NCBI GenBank assembly: GCA_033398695.1
Contig: CM065804.1
Span: forward strand, 13,191,001-13,255,000
Origin: Orobanche coerulescens
Taxonomy: Eukaryota > Streptophyta > Magnoliopsida > Lamiales > Orobanchaceae
Direction of reading: 5' to 3'
DNA length: 64,000 nucleotides
The position numbers were made by a program, and so were the translations under genes. Below, one piece after another: positions 1-11,555 of the stretch; within the stretch, counting starts at the first letter, position 1; every line of letters begins with the position of its first letter. The notes under the pieces were generated by a model. It had not been told where the DNA came from. It was given only the letters and a program-made list of their open reading frames with translations, and made no database searches.

Positions 1-513
1 TTCAACGCCGAAATCACCGCGTCTCTACTTGCCATGTGCCAGAGAAACGAATAGGACGATGATCACCCAATTAACCTCTAAGGTTACGACTAGAATCGGA
101 TGATGAAGCTACCAAATGTGAATATTACACTCTAAGTATATAACTCACAAACTCTCAATTAATCTCTCGATTTTTCTCCAAGAAAAACTCAAGATGAATG
201 TGAAGAAGATGAAGAATAGAAAGAAGGACTTCTATCTCTTTTTCTCTCTCTATGAACCGTGATGTCCAAAGTGTGAGGGAGTGAGAGTTAGTCTTCTCAT
301 TTATTCTTTAAGAATCAAGACCAAATCCCAAACAAAATATCAACACTTGATATTTGTCCCCCTGGTTGTCACAAGTCTTCCAACTACCAAGGTGAAGACC
401 AAGACCAAGGGAGGGGGTTAGGTAATGGGGCGGCCATCTAGAAGGAATTGAACGAGTTCGGTTCGTTTCGGACTCCCGTGAGTCCAAACAGATAAACTCC
501 AATTCCGTTCTGA

Positions 514-524
514 TGTATTTATAT
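514..524 (-). promoter_or_regulatory. TATA-like box in Cop1 LTR
   Basis: On the minus strand the LTR reads GATATAAATAC here, a good plant TATA match. It lies in an AT-rich stretch followed by a more GC-rich leader, as expected for a U3/R promoter. No transcript evidence is available. Confidence 0.4.
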
Positions 525-1543
525 CAATTAATTAATCCAATTAATTAATCATATTAAATACAATATAATATAATTAATTTCTCTAAGAAACAATTATATA
601 TATGAATTAAACTAATCACCCAGTAATTTATTTAATTTATTAGGCCGTAAATTAATTTACACATCCAATGTCCCAAAATTAATTAGACATCCAATGTCCA
701 ATAAATTAGATATCCAATATCTAATATTCATTAAAAGAGAATAAGCTCAATTCATTCTGTCGTCAATCCTATTGCGCGACTCGGTAGTTCCGTCTCAGTT
801 AGCAATGGGAGGAACCAAAGAGTAGTAGCACCACCTAGCCAGCCTGGCGGCCTACACTGTACCCTAACTGAGAACGAATGATGGGGATCATTCCAAAACC
901 TTTATGCCGTGAATACCAGTATATGTATAAACCCTTCTTTCAAATGTCCCGATCAAGTTATAGGGTCACGATCAGTCAAACCCTATCTGTACTTGACGTT
1001 ATGCATGAGTTAATGCAAATCGAGATCACTGAGCTCTCGTGCATCTAATACAACTAGATCTAATGTTTTGGCCAAATACTTATGATCTCATTTGCCAATA
1101 ACCGCATAGGACATATGCTTATTCACTTACAGGAGAAAGAATCCTATCTTGGTATTTAGTAGAACCTGCTACTTGTTCGTCAAGATGCACATCAAGGTTG
1201 ACCCCCACATTACGGTTTTCTAGGTCGAACTACTCTAATGAAAATCTTAACGTCACAAGCACATCCCTACCAAATCCTTAAGTCGAAGGTTCACGAATAC
1301 CTATCACAACATTTCGATTATGTCATTGACTGTCCCGGAGTGAATCTGTGTGACGAATCGAGGGTGAGTTGTTTCGAGTATACTAATCCAATTAGCATAC
1401 CTATAACGTGTGCTCCCACTAACCATCAGTTTTCGACAGGCACTCTCTAAGTCAAAAAACACGTCATACAAGTCTTTACATAAACTTAACGCCCAATCAA
1501 GTTTCATCGACTTGCGAACGATTAAGTATTTGAGCCATAGACC

Positions 1544-1548
1544 TTTCC
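1544..1548 (+). repeat. Tek1 target-site duplication, left
   Basis: TTTCC directly precedes the Tek1 LTR start TGTAACACCCC and is repeated at 10975-10979 directly after the LTR end TATTACA. A 5-bp duplication is standard for LTR retrotransposon integrase. Confidence 0.95.
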
Positions 1549-1928
1549 TGTAACACCCCAATTCACCACAGGGACATTACACGCCGTAGAACCCTCGTGA
1601 GGTCTACCAGGCTAACACATGACATAAAAACCACAATGTAATCCCGAATGATGCACTCAAAAATAAATAAGGCCGTGGCCTCGGCCAAAACATTTATAAC
1701 GTAATACACGAACAGAGGTTAAGTACCAATTCATTTCCCACGCAGGGGATTTAAACCAAGTTCAAGAATAAACAGTTTAATTCCAATACTCGACATATGC
1801 AATAACCAAACATAGAAATAAACAAAACAGACTCGAGCCACTATCATCAAGCCATTCCGTCCTTCGCATGCGTGCCCCGTGCCTGCTCCTCAGCTCTCCC
1901 GGTACCTGAAATGCATAAGACGCATTTC

Positions 1929-1970
1929 CCCCATTTAAGGGGTTAGCATTCGAATAGCTAGTGCAAGTAC
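1929..1970 (-). promoter_or_regulatory. conserved LTR block ACTTGCACTAGC...GCTAACCCC
   Basis: Read on the minus strand, ACTTGCACTAGC is followed about 10 nt later by GCTAACCCC, a short spacer and GGGG. The same arrangement recurs in Tek2, Tek3, Tek4 and Tek5 LTRs, although the surrounding sequence has diverged. CCCC/GGGG could form a short hairpin in the RNA leader. Function unknown. Confidence 0.5.
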
Positions 1971-2119
1971 ACAATTACACCACATTATATACAAAAATAC
2001 GGTTTTACGCAATCATCTCAAACATAAGTTATTTGCCACATATATATATTCCGGAATACTACATTGGCGATCACATCAATTTTCAATCATCACGATATCA
2101 CAAAATCACAACTGGTATC

Positions 2120-2335
2120 CCGTGGCCGTACCCCTTAGTATCGACCCCCAGACATCCCGTCGAACACTCCGAGTGGGATACCACTTCCGCGGCCGTACCC
2201 CTTAGTATCGACCCCCAGACATCCCGTCGGACACTCCGGGTGGAAGTTCAATCACACACGCACACAAGTTCCCTTCCGCGGCCGTACCCCTTAGTATCGA
2301 CCCCCAGACATCCCGTCGGACACTCCGGGTGGAAG
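2120..2335 (+). repeat. tandem repeat in Tek1 3' LTR
   Basis: Three imperfect copies of a unit beginning CCGTACCCCTTAGTATCG at 2126, 2193 and 2282. The same triplet is in the other LTR at 9295-9507. Comparable two- or three-copy repeats occupy the same place in the LTRs of Tek3, Tek4 and Tek5. Confidence 0.85.
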
Positions 2336-2967
2336 GAACACATCTCACGCGCCCAAAAATTCACCAATCATCATTCATTTCGAAAATCACAATATACATA
2401 ACGAAATGTAATACATGTACTTGCCATGAATGAAACGAAACGAAGGAAACGACGACGGAATAGGTTTCGGTCCGAACAATCCTCCCAAATTCAATCCTAA
2501 CACAATAACGGTATACACAAGTCTCAATAATGCGGAAAGGTAAGAATTAATCCTAATTCTACCCGTTGGGACAATTCGTCGGACACCAAGAGTGCAAAAG
2601 GAAATGAAATCGGTCAATGGTATAACAACGGGATTTCATCCCAATCAAAAACAAGAAAACCAAGGGTCACGAGTATACTATCAATTCTAACAACAACATC
2701 GGCTAATTCGGATTAAAACACAAGATCACCACCAAACCCTCCCCAAAATCATACTAGGGTTAAAGGAATTTTTACCTCTTGAAGAATCAAGCACTCAAAT
2801 CTGAAAACCACGTGTTAGATCCGCAATCCGAGCCACCCGACCGAAAAGAGAGGAAGAAATCTACACAAATAAGTGGTGTAGGGAGGAACTCTCCCTCTCA
2901 AGACTCTCTCTCTCTCGCACGGTTGAAGAAGGGGGAGGAAAATGGGCGATTTCGCTGAATAAAACGC

Positions 2968-2975
2968 TGATATAG
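2968..2975 (-). promoter_or_regulatory. TATA-like box, Tek1 3' LTR
   Basis: The minus strand reads CTATATCA directly downstream of the palindrome array. Weaker than a canonical TATAAA, but its position relative to the array matches the other families. Confidence 0.4.
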
Positions 2976-2988
2976 CGCTGACCGCGCC

Positions 2989-3330
2989 GTGTGCCGCGGC
3001 TCAGCTAAACTGTGCCGCGGCACAGAGCCAAAATTTGTGCCCAGTGGTCGGCTGACCGCTCGTTGTGCCGTGGCTCATCTGAAGTGTGCCGCGGCTCAGA
3101 CTCGGCATGTGCCGCAGATCGCCGGGATCGTGCCGCGGCACGCGGTACTGATCGATTTTGGCCGGCAAGAGTCACACGGTGTGCCGCGGCCTGCATACAA
3201 GTGTGCCGCAGACCGACTACTGTGTCTTTGCGGTGCACAATCATTGTGCCGCGGCACACGGTACAGTTTGCTTAGGCAACAACTGGCGATGTGTGTGCCG
3301 CGGCTCAAAATCCTTGTGCCGCGGCCCACA
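2989..3330 (-). repeat. GTGCCGCGGCAC palindrome array, Tek1 3' LTR
   Basis: About eleven perfect or near-perfect copies of GTGCCGCGGCAC, irregularly spaced by 15-40 bp, adjoining the TATA-like box. Many copies vary in the last three bases (CTC, CAC, CCC). The array sits where U3 enhancers are expected. It creates many CpG-rich spurious ORFs in all frames. Confidence 0.85.
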
Positions 3331-3823
3331 CCCCCCCTCGGGTCCCAAAATGACGAAAAAAGATCCGGAAGGAGAATAAAAGCAACAGGGATCGATATTT
3401 GGGCAACAATAACACGAAATGGAAGTACAGAACCCAAAACGATCTGAGGTACACAACCAAAGTCGAATAAGGGACAAATTCCCTAAACTTCTAGGAAATT
3501 ACAAAAACGGCCCAAACAACCGAAAAGTCACGAAACAATGTCGGATTAACAATCCGAAACTCGCAACATGCTCTACATAAGCATACGAACTCATGGAAGT
3601 AAGAAAACGACGAAATCGAACGAGTTTAATGAGAATCGAATACACATGAGACAGAATATAGCACGAGATGAAATTACGTAAAAACATTATCAAGACCCGT
3701 CTAAACGGAAAAACTCCAAGAACAAAATAGGTTCAGAATTACAAAACAGTGCCAGGTGAGTTGTCCGAAACGAATATGCACCAAAAATAGAAATTACCAA
3801 GGATAGAAAACGCGGATATTACA

Positions 3824-3840
3824 TTATCTCCCCCTAAAAA
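3824..3840 (-). promoter_or_regulatory. Tek1 polypurine tract
   Basis: The minus strand reads TTTTTAGGGGGAGATAA immediately before the LTR. This is the primer site for plus-strand DNA synthesis. Confidence 0.85.
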
Positions 3841-3858
3841 TAAGTTTCGTCCCGAAAC

Positions 3859-6800
3859 TTACAACACGAATAACTCGGGGTATCTCGACCTCATACTCTC
3901 CTCTGTTTCCCACGTGGCCTCCTCGGATCCATGCCTCGACCACTGCACTTTGACCAAAGGGATGGTTTTGTGCCTGAGTTGCTTAACCCGACGCTCTACG
4001 ATCTGAATCGGCCTCTCCTCGAAGGTAATGTCGGGCCCCAACTCGATCTCTCCAAAATCAATAATATGGCTAGGGTCCGATACGTACTTCCTAAGCTGGG
4101 AAACATGAAATACGTTATGCACGTGGCTCAGGAACGGCGGCAAGCCTAACCAATACGCGAGTTCTCCAACTCTATCTAAAATCTCAAACGGCCCGATAAA
4201 TCTCGGACTAAGTTTACCCTTCCGACCGAAGCGGTAAACTCCCCGTGTCGGCGACACCTTAAGCAAGACATGATCTCCCACCTCAAACTCCAACGGTCGG
4301 CGACGTGTATCGGCATAAGACTTCTGCCGACTCTGGGCCGTCAGCAATCTACCACGAATCAGGGTAATCTTCTCCCTCGTCTCAACTATCAGATCGGGCT
4401 CGGTACCGATTAGCTCAGACGTATCATCTCAACACAACGGTGATCTGCACCTCCTTCCATACAACGCTTCGAATGGTGCCATTTTGATCGAGGCATGCCA
4501 ACTATTGTTATACGTGAACTCGATCAACGGCAAGTGTGTCTCCCAATCATCCTTCCAATCTAAGGCACAGGCTCTCAACATATCTTCTAGTGTCTGTATC
4601 GTCCGCTCAGACTGTCCGTCTGTCTGAGGGTGGTAGGATGTACTAAGTCTCAACTCGGTTCCCAAAGCTCTATGAACGGCCTGCCAAAAATGTGATATGA
4701 ATCGGCCATCACGATCCGAAATAATGCTCTTAGGGGTCCCATGCAATCTCACTATTTCCGCAACAAACACTCGTGCAAGCCTCTCCGGCCCCCAAGTGTC
4801 CTTAATACTTAGAAAATGAGCTGATTTGGTTAGTCGATCAACAACGACCCAAATCATGTTCATTCCCGTCCGAGTCTTAGGCATATTGGTAATGAAATCC
4901 ATAGAAATATCCTCCCATTTCCACTCCGGGATAGGAAGTGGTCGTAACAGCCTCGCGGTCGCCGATGCTCGATCTTAACTCTCCGACAGTCAAACACTTC
5001 GCCACAAACTCGCTAACATCCATCTTCAAATTACTCCACCGGTAGTTACTCCTCACGTCCTTGTACATTTTACTGCATCAGGATGTATGGAGTAGGGCGT
5101 GGTATGAGCTTCGCTCAAGATCTTGTCTCGTCTCACCAATATCACATGGTACACAAAGTCTGCCGCGAAACCTCAAAACTCCATCATCGTGAACCACAAA
5201 TCCAGGGGCTTTCCCTTTCCTCACATCCTCCCTCAGCTGGACCAAAAACGGATCGTCATATTGCTTCGCCTTGATATCATCAGTCAAGGACGAAGTGATC
5301 TCTAATGCACATAACTGGCCTGAACTCTCTGAACCCAAACCTCAATATTCTGACGGATGAAATCTCGCTGGATCTTACTCTGCGGTGTAAGTACCTCTAA
5401 CATCTGCAAAGCCATCGGTTTTCTGCTCAACGCATCAGCCACTACGTTGGCCTTACCAGGATGGTAAAGTATCTCGAGGTCGTAATCTTTAATTAACTCT
5501 AACCACCTACGCTGCCTCATGTTCAACTCTTTCTGGCTGAAGATGTACTTCAAACTCTTGTGATCCGTAAAAATCTTACATGATGACCCATAGAGGTAGT
5601 GCCTCCAGATTTTTAAGGCGAAAACGACCGCAGCTAACTCCAAATCGTGCGTGGGGTAGTTTACTTCATAAGGTTTCAATTGGCGGGACGCATAAGCAAT
5701 CACTCTGTCTCTCTGCATCAAAACACACCCTAGACCAAGGCCCGAAGCATCACTATACACTACGAAGTCCTCGTTCCCCTGAGGCAATGCTAAAACGGGC
5801 GCGGTAGTCAGACGTCTCTTTAACTCGTCAAAGCCGCCCCGCTGTCTCAGCCCACTCGAACTTCGAGTTTTCTCGGAGCAATCGAGTGAGTGGTCTAGCG
5901 ATCTTAGAAAATCCTCAACGAATCTGCGGTAATAGCCGCGAGACCCGTAAAACTCCTCACCTCCTTCACATTCTTAGGCGGCTCCCAAGCCATCACTGCC
6001 TCTATCTTCTGCGGATCTACCCGAACTCCCTCTGCTGAAATCACATGCCCGAGGAACGTCACTTCCTCGAGCCAAAACTCACACTTAGAGAACTTCGCGT
6101 ACAACTGCTCGGCCCTCAAAGTGTCTAATACAATTCAAAGATGTAAGGCGTGATCCTCCCGACTCCGTGAATAGATAAGAATATCGTCGATAAAAACGAC
6201 TACGAATTTGTCCAGATACTCAATAAAAACCTTGTTCATCAACTGCATGAACACTGCTGGGGCATTGGTTAGCCCGAAAGGCATAACCACAAACTTGTAA
6301 TGGCCATATCTCGTCCGAAAGGCAGCTTTCGGAATATCGACGTCCCGAATCCTCAACTGGTAGTAGCCCGACCGTAAATGAATCTTCGAAAAGACTGTCG
6401 CCCCCTGAAGCTGATCAAACAAATTGTCAATCCTGGGCAAAGGGTACTTATTTTTGATGGTCCGCTTGTTTAATCCTCGATAATCGATGCATAAACGAAG
6501 AGACCCATCTTTCTTCTTAACAAAAAGTACGGGCGCACCCCAAGGCGATGCGCTCGGTCGAATATACCCTTTATCTAACAATTCTCCCAACTGGTTCTTC
6601 AACTCTAACATCTCCGACGGTGCCATACGGTACGGTGCTCGAGAAATAGGGGCTGCATTCGGCTCAAGATCGATAGGAAACTCCACCTCTCGCTGCGGTG
6701 GTAACCCTGGCAAGTCGTCTGGGAAAACATCGGGATACTCGCTAACAACTGGAATTGACGACATGTCAACTCCACCATCTTCCGCCTTCAGAGCATAACA

Positions 6801-7235
6801 CCAGTAGCCGACACAACCCTGGTTCAGAAGTTTCATCGCCTTCAAGGCGCTAATCACGCTCCCCGATCTACCCGGCTTACAGCCGACGAGAGTATGCTCG
6901 GTGCCATCCTCGGCCACGATCGAGATAGTACGAGTCCGATAGTTCATGATAGCACCGTGACGCTCTAACCAATCGTCCCCGAGGATTAAATCCTCACCCT
7001 TGAGGTCGATAACAATGAGGTTCGAGGGCCAATCTCGGCTCCCGATCCTCACGGGGCAATCCCTAACTTCCCGGTCCCCAACCATACGATCCCCGCTAGG
7101 CGTACCCACCACAAACGGTTCACACTCAAACAAGCAGTTAAAGCCAATACGATTCACACAATCCGACGCAATAAAGGAATGGGTAGCACCCGAATCGAAA
7201 AGCACGGAAACTGGATGAGTAAGGATCTGAGTGGT
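3859..7235 (-). pseudogene. Tek1 pol (PR-RT-RH-INT-chromodomain), broken
   Basis: Polyprotein that would copy the RNA and integrate the cDNA. Order on the minus strand: protease DSGATHSF near 7196; reverse transcriptase with WGAPVLF and the catalytic FIDD at 6193-6182; RNase H 5787-5500 with YSDAS and FTDHKS; integrase core 4902-4429 with its D, D (SDRDG) and E (SERTIQ) residues; and a chromodomain tail 3990-3859 (VKVQWSRHG, ATWETEESM). Frame changes are visible near 6135, 5900, 5330, 5070 and 4430, so no full product is possible. The gag-pol junction also carries a frameshift near 7235; the family normally keeps one frame. Confidence 0.92.
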
Positions 7236-8455
7236 ACTGACGCTACCGGAATGTCTGCCTCCTCTGAGCGCCTCATCTGATACAGTCGGGGGTGGACTGA
7301 ACCCGAGCTCGAGGCTGCGCGGCGATCCGGCTGTCCCCGACCTCTACCACGACCCGAACCCTGCGGAACCTGAGTAGCTGGAGTATTATGATCCCTCTGA
7401 TCGGTAGTGGTAGTCGGAACTCTAGTGACCCTGGTGGCTCTCTCACAATGAGCCGCCCGATGCCCGGTCTGCCCGCAAGTGAAGCAAGCAATGGGGGGAA
7501 AAGGACAATCCTTCATCAAATGCTCATATTGGTTGCAGTTAAAACAAACCCTGACACCCGAAGCGACGGAATGAACTGAACGGTTACCCTGAGATCCACC
7601 GGCCTGATGGAACGGCCTCTTCCCCGGTATGGGAGCAGAACGAGACCTCGAAATCGACCACCCTTCCTTGGCCGAGAATCCACCGTAGTCTTCGCTTCTT
7701 AGCTTCCGAAACAGACTCTTATTCCAGAACCGCCATCTCGATCGCTAGGGCGCGATCTGGTATTCTTTCAAAGTGGCACACATGAGCGGTGTCATACTCT
7801 GCCTAATATGCGGCTTCATGCGCATATTGAAGTAACGGATTTTATCGGCCTCCGACCTCACCTGATCCCTCACGAAACCCAACTGCTGATTGTAAGTAAT
7901 GATGGCACGAGAAATAGGCACGTCCCGAGGTGTAGCGGTGAAGAACTCCACACCTGCGCTCCTTGATGGCGGCGGACAATACTGCTTCCATAGCAGCCTT
8001 GAATTCCTCCCAAGTAGCTCGACGGTCTCTGGGCACAACGGCCTCCCACCATTCCGCAGCTTCCTTATCCAGGAGGTACTGGGCAATATGTACCCTCTGT
8101 CTTCGGGACAAGCTACGGCATCAAGGTCTGGACAACCGAAAGAGCCAATTCTCCCAACCGAGGGAGTCGAGGATCCGAGAAACGAGGAGGGTGCATCTTA
8201 GTCACCGTCTGAAGCCACTTACTAGCCTCCTCTTCCGGTGTCGGGGCGGATTCAGGCGTCCACCCCGAGCTATTCGAGTAAGTTGGGCTACCAATCAGCA
8301 AGTACGGCAAGAGCCAGGCCGGCATTATTACCCGACGGCACTGAGTGAGAGGCTGAGTCCGCAGAGGACTGAGAAAGTGAGCCCTCCTCATTATCAGCAC
8401 CCCGACCACGGCCTCGGCCGCGTCCCCTAGCCGGTCTACCACGACCTCTCAACAT
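7236..8455 (-). pseudogene. Tek1 gag, broken
   Basis: Capsid/nucleocapsid part of the polyprotein. The start is the ATG at 8455, giving MLRGRGRP and an Arg-Gly-rich run. The same start occurs in Tek4 and Tek5, and it directly follows a 3'-splice-like CAG. The middle has the gypsy gag core (EWWEAV, later RMKPHIRQSM). One CCHC knuckle, CFTCGQTGHRAAHC, lies near 7490-7450. Reading frame is lost near 8290, 8110, 7840 and 7740-7520. Confidence 0.85.
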
Positions 8456-8456
8456 A

Positions 8457-8583
8457 CTGAAGGAAAGTAAGAAAAGGACAAGATCAGAAAGATTCACAAT
8501 TCACAAAGTTGGTAACACAAGTCACGATTCCGAACAACGTAAGAAAACGAATTACAGAGATATAAGAGTTCGAGGAGACTTAC
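8457..8583 (-). promoter_or_regulatory. candidate leader intron, Tek1
   Basis: On the minus strand GTAAGTCTCC begins at 8583 and TTCAG ends at 8457, just before the gag ATG at 8455: a 127-nt candidate intron with consensus ends. Matching donor and acceptor pairs are found in Tek3, Tek4, Tek5 and Tek6. Inferred only; no RNA data. Confidence 0.45.
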
Positions 8584-8700
8584 AGCCACGGGTTGCACGA
8601 AAAGACGGTAGCATGATGATATTAGGCTCAACGACTGACTCTAATGACGCAACTGACAGACCCAAAAATTTACCGACAGCCTAGGTATTCAAAACCTAAG

Positions 8701-8712
8701 GCTCCGATACCA
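8701..8712 (-). promoter_or_regulatory. Tek1 primer binding site (tRNA-iMet)
   Basis: The minus strand reads TGGTATCGGAGC, complementary to the 3' end of plant initiator tRNA-Met with one mismatch, 4 nt inside the 5' LTR. Confidence 0.9.
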
Positions 8713-8716
8713 TAAA

Positions 8717-10974
8717 TGTAACACCCCAATTCACCACAGGGACATTACACGCCGTAGAACCCTCGTGAGGTCTACCAGGCTAACACATGACATAAAAACC
8801 ACAATGTAATCCCGAATGATGCACTCAAAAATAAATAAGGCCGTGGCCTCGGCCAAAACATTTATAACGTAATACACGAACAGAGGTTAAGTACCAATTC
8901 ATTTCCCACGCAGGGGATTTAAACCATGTTCAAGAATAAACAGTTTAATTCCAATACTCGACATATGCAATAACCAAACATAGAAATAAACAAAACAGAC
9001 TCGAGCCACTATCATCAAGCCATTCCGTCCTTCGCATGCGTGCCCCGTGCCTGCTCCTCAGCTCTCCCGGTACCTGAAATGCATAAGACGCATTTCCCCC
9101 ATTTAAGGGGTTAGCATTCGAATAGCTAGTGCAAGTACACAATTACACCACATTATATACAAAAATACGGTTTTACGCAATCATCTCAAACATAAGTTAT
9201 TTGCCACATATATATATATTCCGGAATACTACATTGGCGATCACATCAATTTTCAATCATCACGATATCACAAAATCACAACTGGTATCCCGTGGCCGTA
9301 CCCCTTAGTATCGACCCCCAGACATCCCGTCGAACACTCCGAGTGGGATACCACTTCCGCGGCCGTACCCCTTAGTATCGACCCCCAGACATCCCGTCGG
9401 ACACTCCGGGTGGAAGTTCAATCACACACGCACACAAGTTCCCTTCCGCGGCCGTACCCCTTAGTATCGACCCCCAGACATCCCGTCGGACACTCCGGGT
9501 GGAAGGAACACATCTCACGCGCCCAAAAATTCACCAATCATCATTCATTTCGAAAATCACAATATACATAACGAAATGTAATACATGTACTTGCCTTGAA
9601 TGAAACGAAACGAAGGAAACGACGACGGAATAGGTTTCGGTCCGAACAATCCTCCCAAATTCAATCCTAACACAATAACGGTATACACAAGTCTCAATAA
9701 TGCGGAAAGGTAAGAATTAATCCTAATTCTACCCGTTGGGACAATTAAATCGGACACCAAGAGTGCAAAAGGAAATGAAATCGGTCAATGGTATAACAAC
9801 GGGATTTCATCCCAATCAAAAACAAGAAAACCAAGGGTCACGAGTATACTATCAATTCTAACAACAACATCGGCTAATTCGGATTAAAACACAAGATCAC
9901 CACCAAACCCTCCCCAAAATCATACTAGGGTTAAAGGAATTCTTACCTCTTGAAGAATCAAGCACTCAAATCCGAAAACCACGTGTTAGATCCGCAATCC
10001 GAGCCACCCGACCGAAAAGAGAGGAAGAAATCTACACAAATAAGTGGTGTAGGGAGGAACTCTCCCTCTCAAGACTCTCTCTCTCGCACGGTTGAAGAAG
10101 GGGGAGGAAATGGGCGATTTCGCTGAATAAAACGCTGATATAGCGGCCGCGCCGTGTGCCGGCTCGGCTAAAGCGTGCCGCGGCACAGAGCCAAAATTTG
10201 TGCCAGTGGTCGGCCGCTCGTTGCCGCGGCTCATCCAAGTGTGCCGCGGCTCGACTCGGCATGTGCCGCAGATCGCCGACCTGATCAGCGGCGCACGCTG
10301 ATCGATTTTGGCCGGCAAGAGTCACACGGGTGTGCCGCGGCCCAGACAAGTGTGCCGCGGCACTGACTCGGCTGTGTGCTGCGGTGCACAATCCTTGTGC
10401 CGCGGCACACGGTACAGTTTGCTTAGGCAACAACTGGCGATGTGTGTGCCGCGGCTCACAATCCTTGTGCCGCGGCCCACACCCCCCCTCGGGTCCCAAA
10501 ATGACGAAAAAAGATCCGGAAGGAGAATAAAAGCAACAGGGATCGATATTTGGGCAACAATAACACGAAATGGAAGTACAGAACCCAAAACGATCTGAGG
10601 TACACAACCAAAGTCGAATAAGGGACAAATTCCCTAAACTTCTAGGAAATTACAAAAACGGCCCAAACAACCGAAAAGTCACGAAACAATGTCGGATTAA
10701 CAATCCGAAACTCGCAACATGCTCTACATAAGCATACGAACTCATGGAAGTAAGAAAACGACGAAATTGAACGAGTTTAATGAGAATCGAATACACATGA
10801 GACAGAATATAGCACGAGATGAAATTACGTAAAAACATTATCAAGACCCATCTAAACGGAAAAACTCCAAGAACAAAATAGGTTCAGAATTACAAAGCAG
10901 TGCCAGGTGAGTTGTCCGAAACGAATATGCACCAAAAATAGAAATTACCAAGGATAGAAAACGCGGATATTACA
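8717..10974 (-). repeat. Tek1 5' LTR
   Basis: 2258 bp, same ends and internal blocks as the copy at 1549: tandem repeats 9295-9507, conserved block 9096-9138, TATA-like box near 10135-10145, palindrome array 10153-10480. By eye the two LTRs differ at only about a dozen places outside the array but at many small indels inside it. Confidence 0.95.
10153..10480 (-). repeat. GTGCCGCGGCAC palindrome array, Tek1 5' LTR
   Basis: Counterpart of the array at 2989-3330, with fewer intact copies and several 2-5 bp losses around the palindromes. It lies directly upstream of the TATA-like box on the minus strand. Confidence 0.85.
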
Positions 10975-10979
10975 TTTCC
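10975..10979 (+). repeat. Tek1 target-site duplication, right
   Basis: TTTCC, matching 1544-1548. Confidence 0.95.
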
Positions 10980-11193
10980 AGTGCCGATCCCCTTATCCAG
11001 TAAGGAGTGGAATGTTTTGCTCTCAAATACATGGACTAGTTTCTATATATATATATTTACGAGTCAGGAATACCAGTGACTTCCAGTAAATAAAGAAACA
11101 AACAATTGCCTTTTGATAATGATTTACATAATAACAAGTACAATGCCCTCACTCAACATCCTCTGAGTGGCATTCGAGGTCATACTCCTAACA
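10980..11193 (-). repeat. Cop1 3' LTR, proximal part
   Basis: On the minus strand the LTR starts TGTTAGGAGTATGACC at 11193, directly after the purine-rich tract AAGTGGAAGA. It runs to the Tek1 insertion and resumes at 1548. Confidence 0.75.
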
Positions 11194-11555
11194 ATCTTCC
11201 ACTTGCACTCAATGCCACACATTATGGTATCTAATACCCATGTTCTCCAGATGACGCTCCAAGCTAGTATGAGAAAGTGGCTTGATCAGTGGATCAGCGA
11301 CATTGTCGGCTGAGTCTACTCTATGCAACACAATGTATCCCTTGCGAACAAATTCTCTTACGAGATGATACTTCCTCTCAATGTGTTTGGTACTATTGTG
11401 AAACCTCGGCTCCTTAGCCTACGCTATAGCTCCGCCGTTGTCACAGTACAGCGGAACAGGCAGCTCAGCACATGGTATCACTTGAAGTTCTCCCAGAAAC
11501 TTCTGAATCCAGAATATTTCCTTAGAAGCCTCCGAGGCTGCTTGGTACTCCACTT
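11194..11555 (-). pseudogene. Cop1 pol C-terminus (copia RNase H)
   Basis: The minus-strand translation matches the end of copia RNase H: SEASKEIFWIQKFLGEL, then PLYCDNGGAIA, a stop (TAG), then NSTKHIERKYHLVREFV and ADPLIKPL, ending at a TGA at 11209. A purine tract and the LTR follow as expected. The rest of Cop1 pol is missing: upstream the sequence switches near 11555 to the gag of a different copia (Cop2). Confidence 0.85.

Larger units (their letters stand above)
1..1548 (-). mobile_element. Cop1 copia 3' LTR, distal part
   Basis: On the minus strand this is the continuation of the LTR that starts at 11193, interrupted by Tek1. The TSD TTTCC (1544-1548 and 10975-10979) shows that 1548 and 10980 were once adjacent. 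The LTR is AT-rich and non-coding, with no credible ORF. Its end is not visible, so it is at least about 1.76 kb long. The piece nearest position 1 could already be flanking DNA. The small ORFs here have no recognisable domains. Confidence 0.7.
1549..3823 (-). repeat. Tek1 3' LTR
   Basis: 2275 bp, starting TGTAACACCCC and ending GATATTACA on the plus strand. In transcription order (minus) it holds a palindrome array (3330-2989), a TATA-like box (2975-2968), a 5'-splice-like site (2775), three tandem copies of a 65-90 bp unit (2335-2120) and the GCACTAGC...GCTAACCCC block (1970-1929). The overlapping small ORFs at 2989-3477 are by-products of the GC-rich array and are not genes. Confidence 0.95.
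1549..10974 (-). mobile_element. Tek1, complete Tekay-type gypsy retrotransposon
   Basis: Complete by structure: two LTRs (1549-3823 and 8717-10974), TG...CA ends, perfect 5-bp TSD, polypurine tract, initiator tRNA-Met primer site, and gag, protease, reverse transcriptase, RNase H, integrase and chromodomain in gypsy order on the minus strand. The LTRs look nearly identical outside the palindrome array, implying recent insertion into Cop1. The coding region is nonetheless broken by several frameshifts and stops, so it cannot make its own proteins. Clade assignment to Tekay/Del rests on LTR length over 2 kb and the terminal chromodomain. Confidence 0.93.

Noticed and set aside
2989..3477. Six overlapping ORFs on both strands
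   Set aside because: They arise from the GC-rich GTGCCGCGGCAC array in the Tek1 LTR, recur at 10032-10628 in the other LTR with shifted frames, and show no domain.
8701..8712. tRNA-Met gene fragment
   Set aside because: Only 12 nt match. The position next to the LTR shows a primer binding site, not a tRNA gene. No full tRNA or rRNA gene was recognised in the window.
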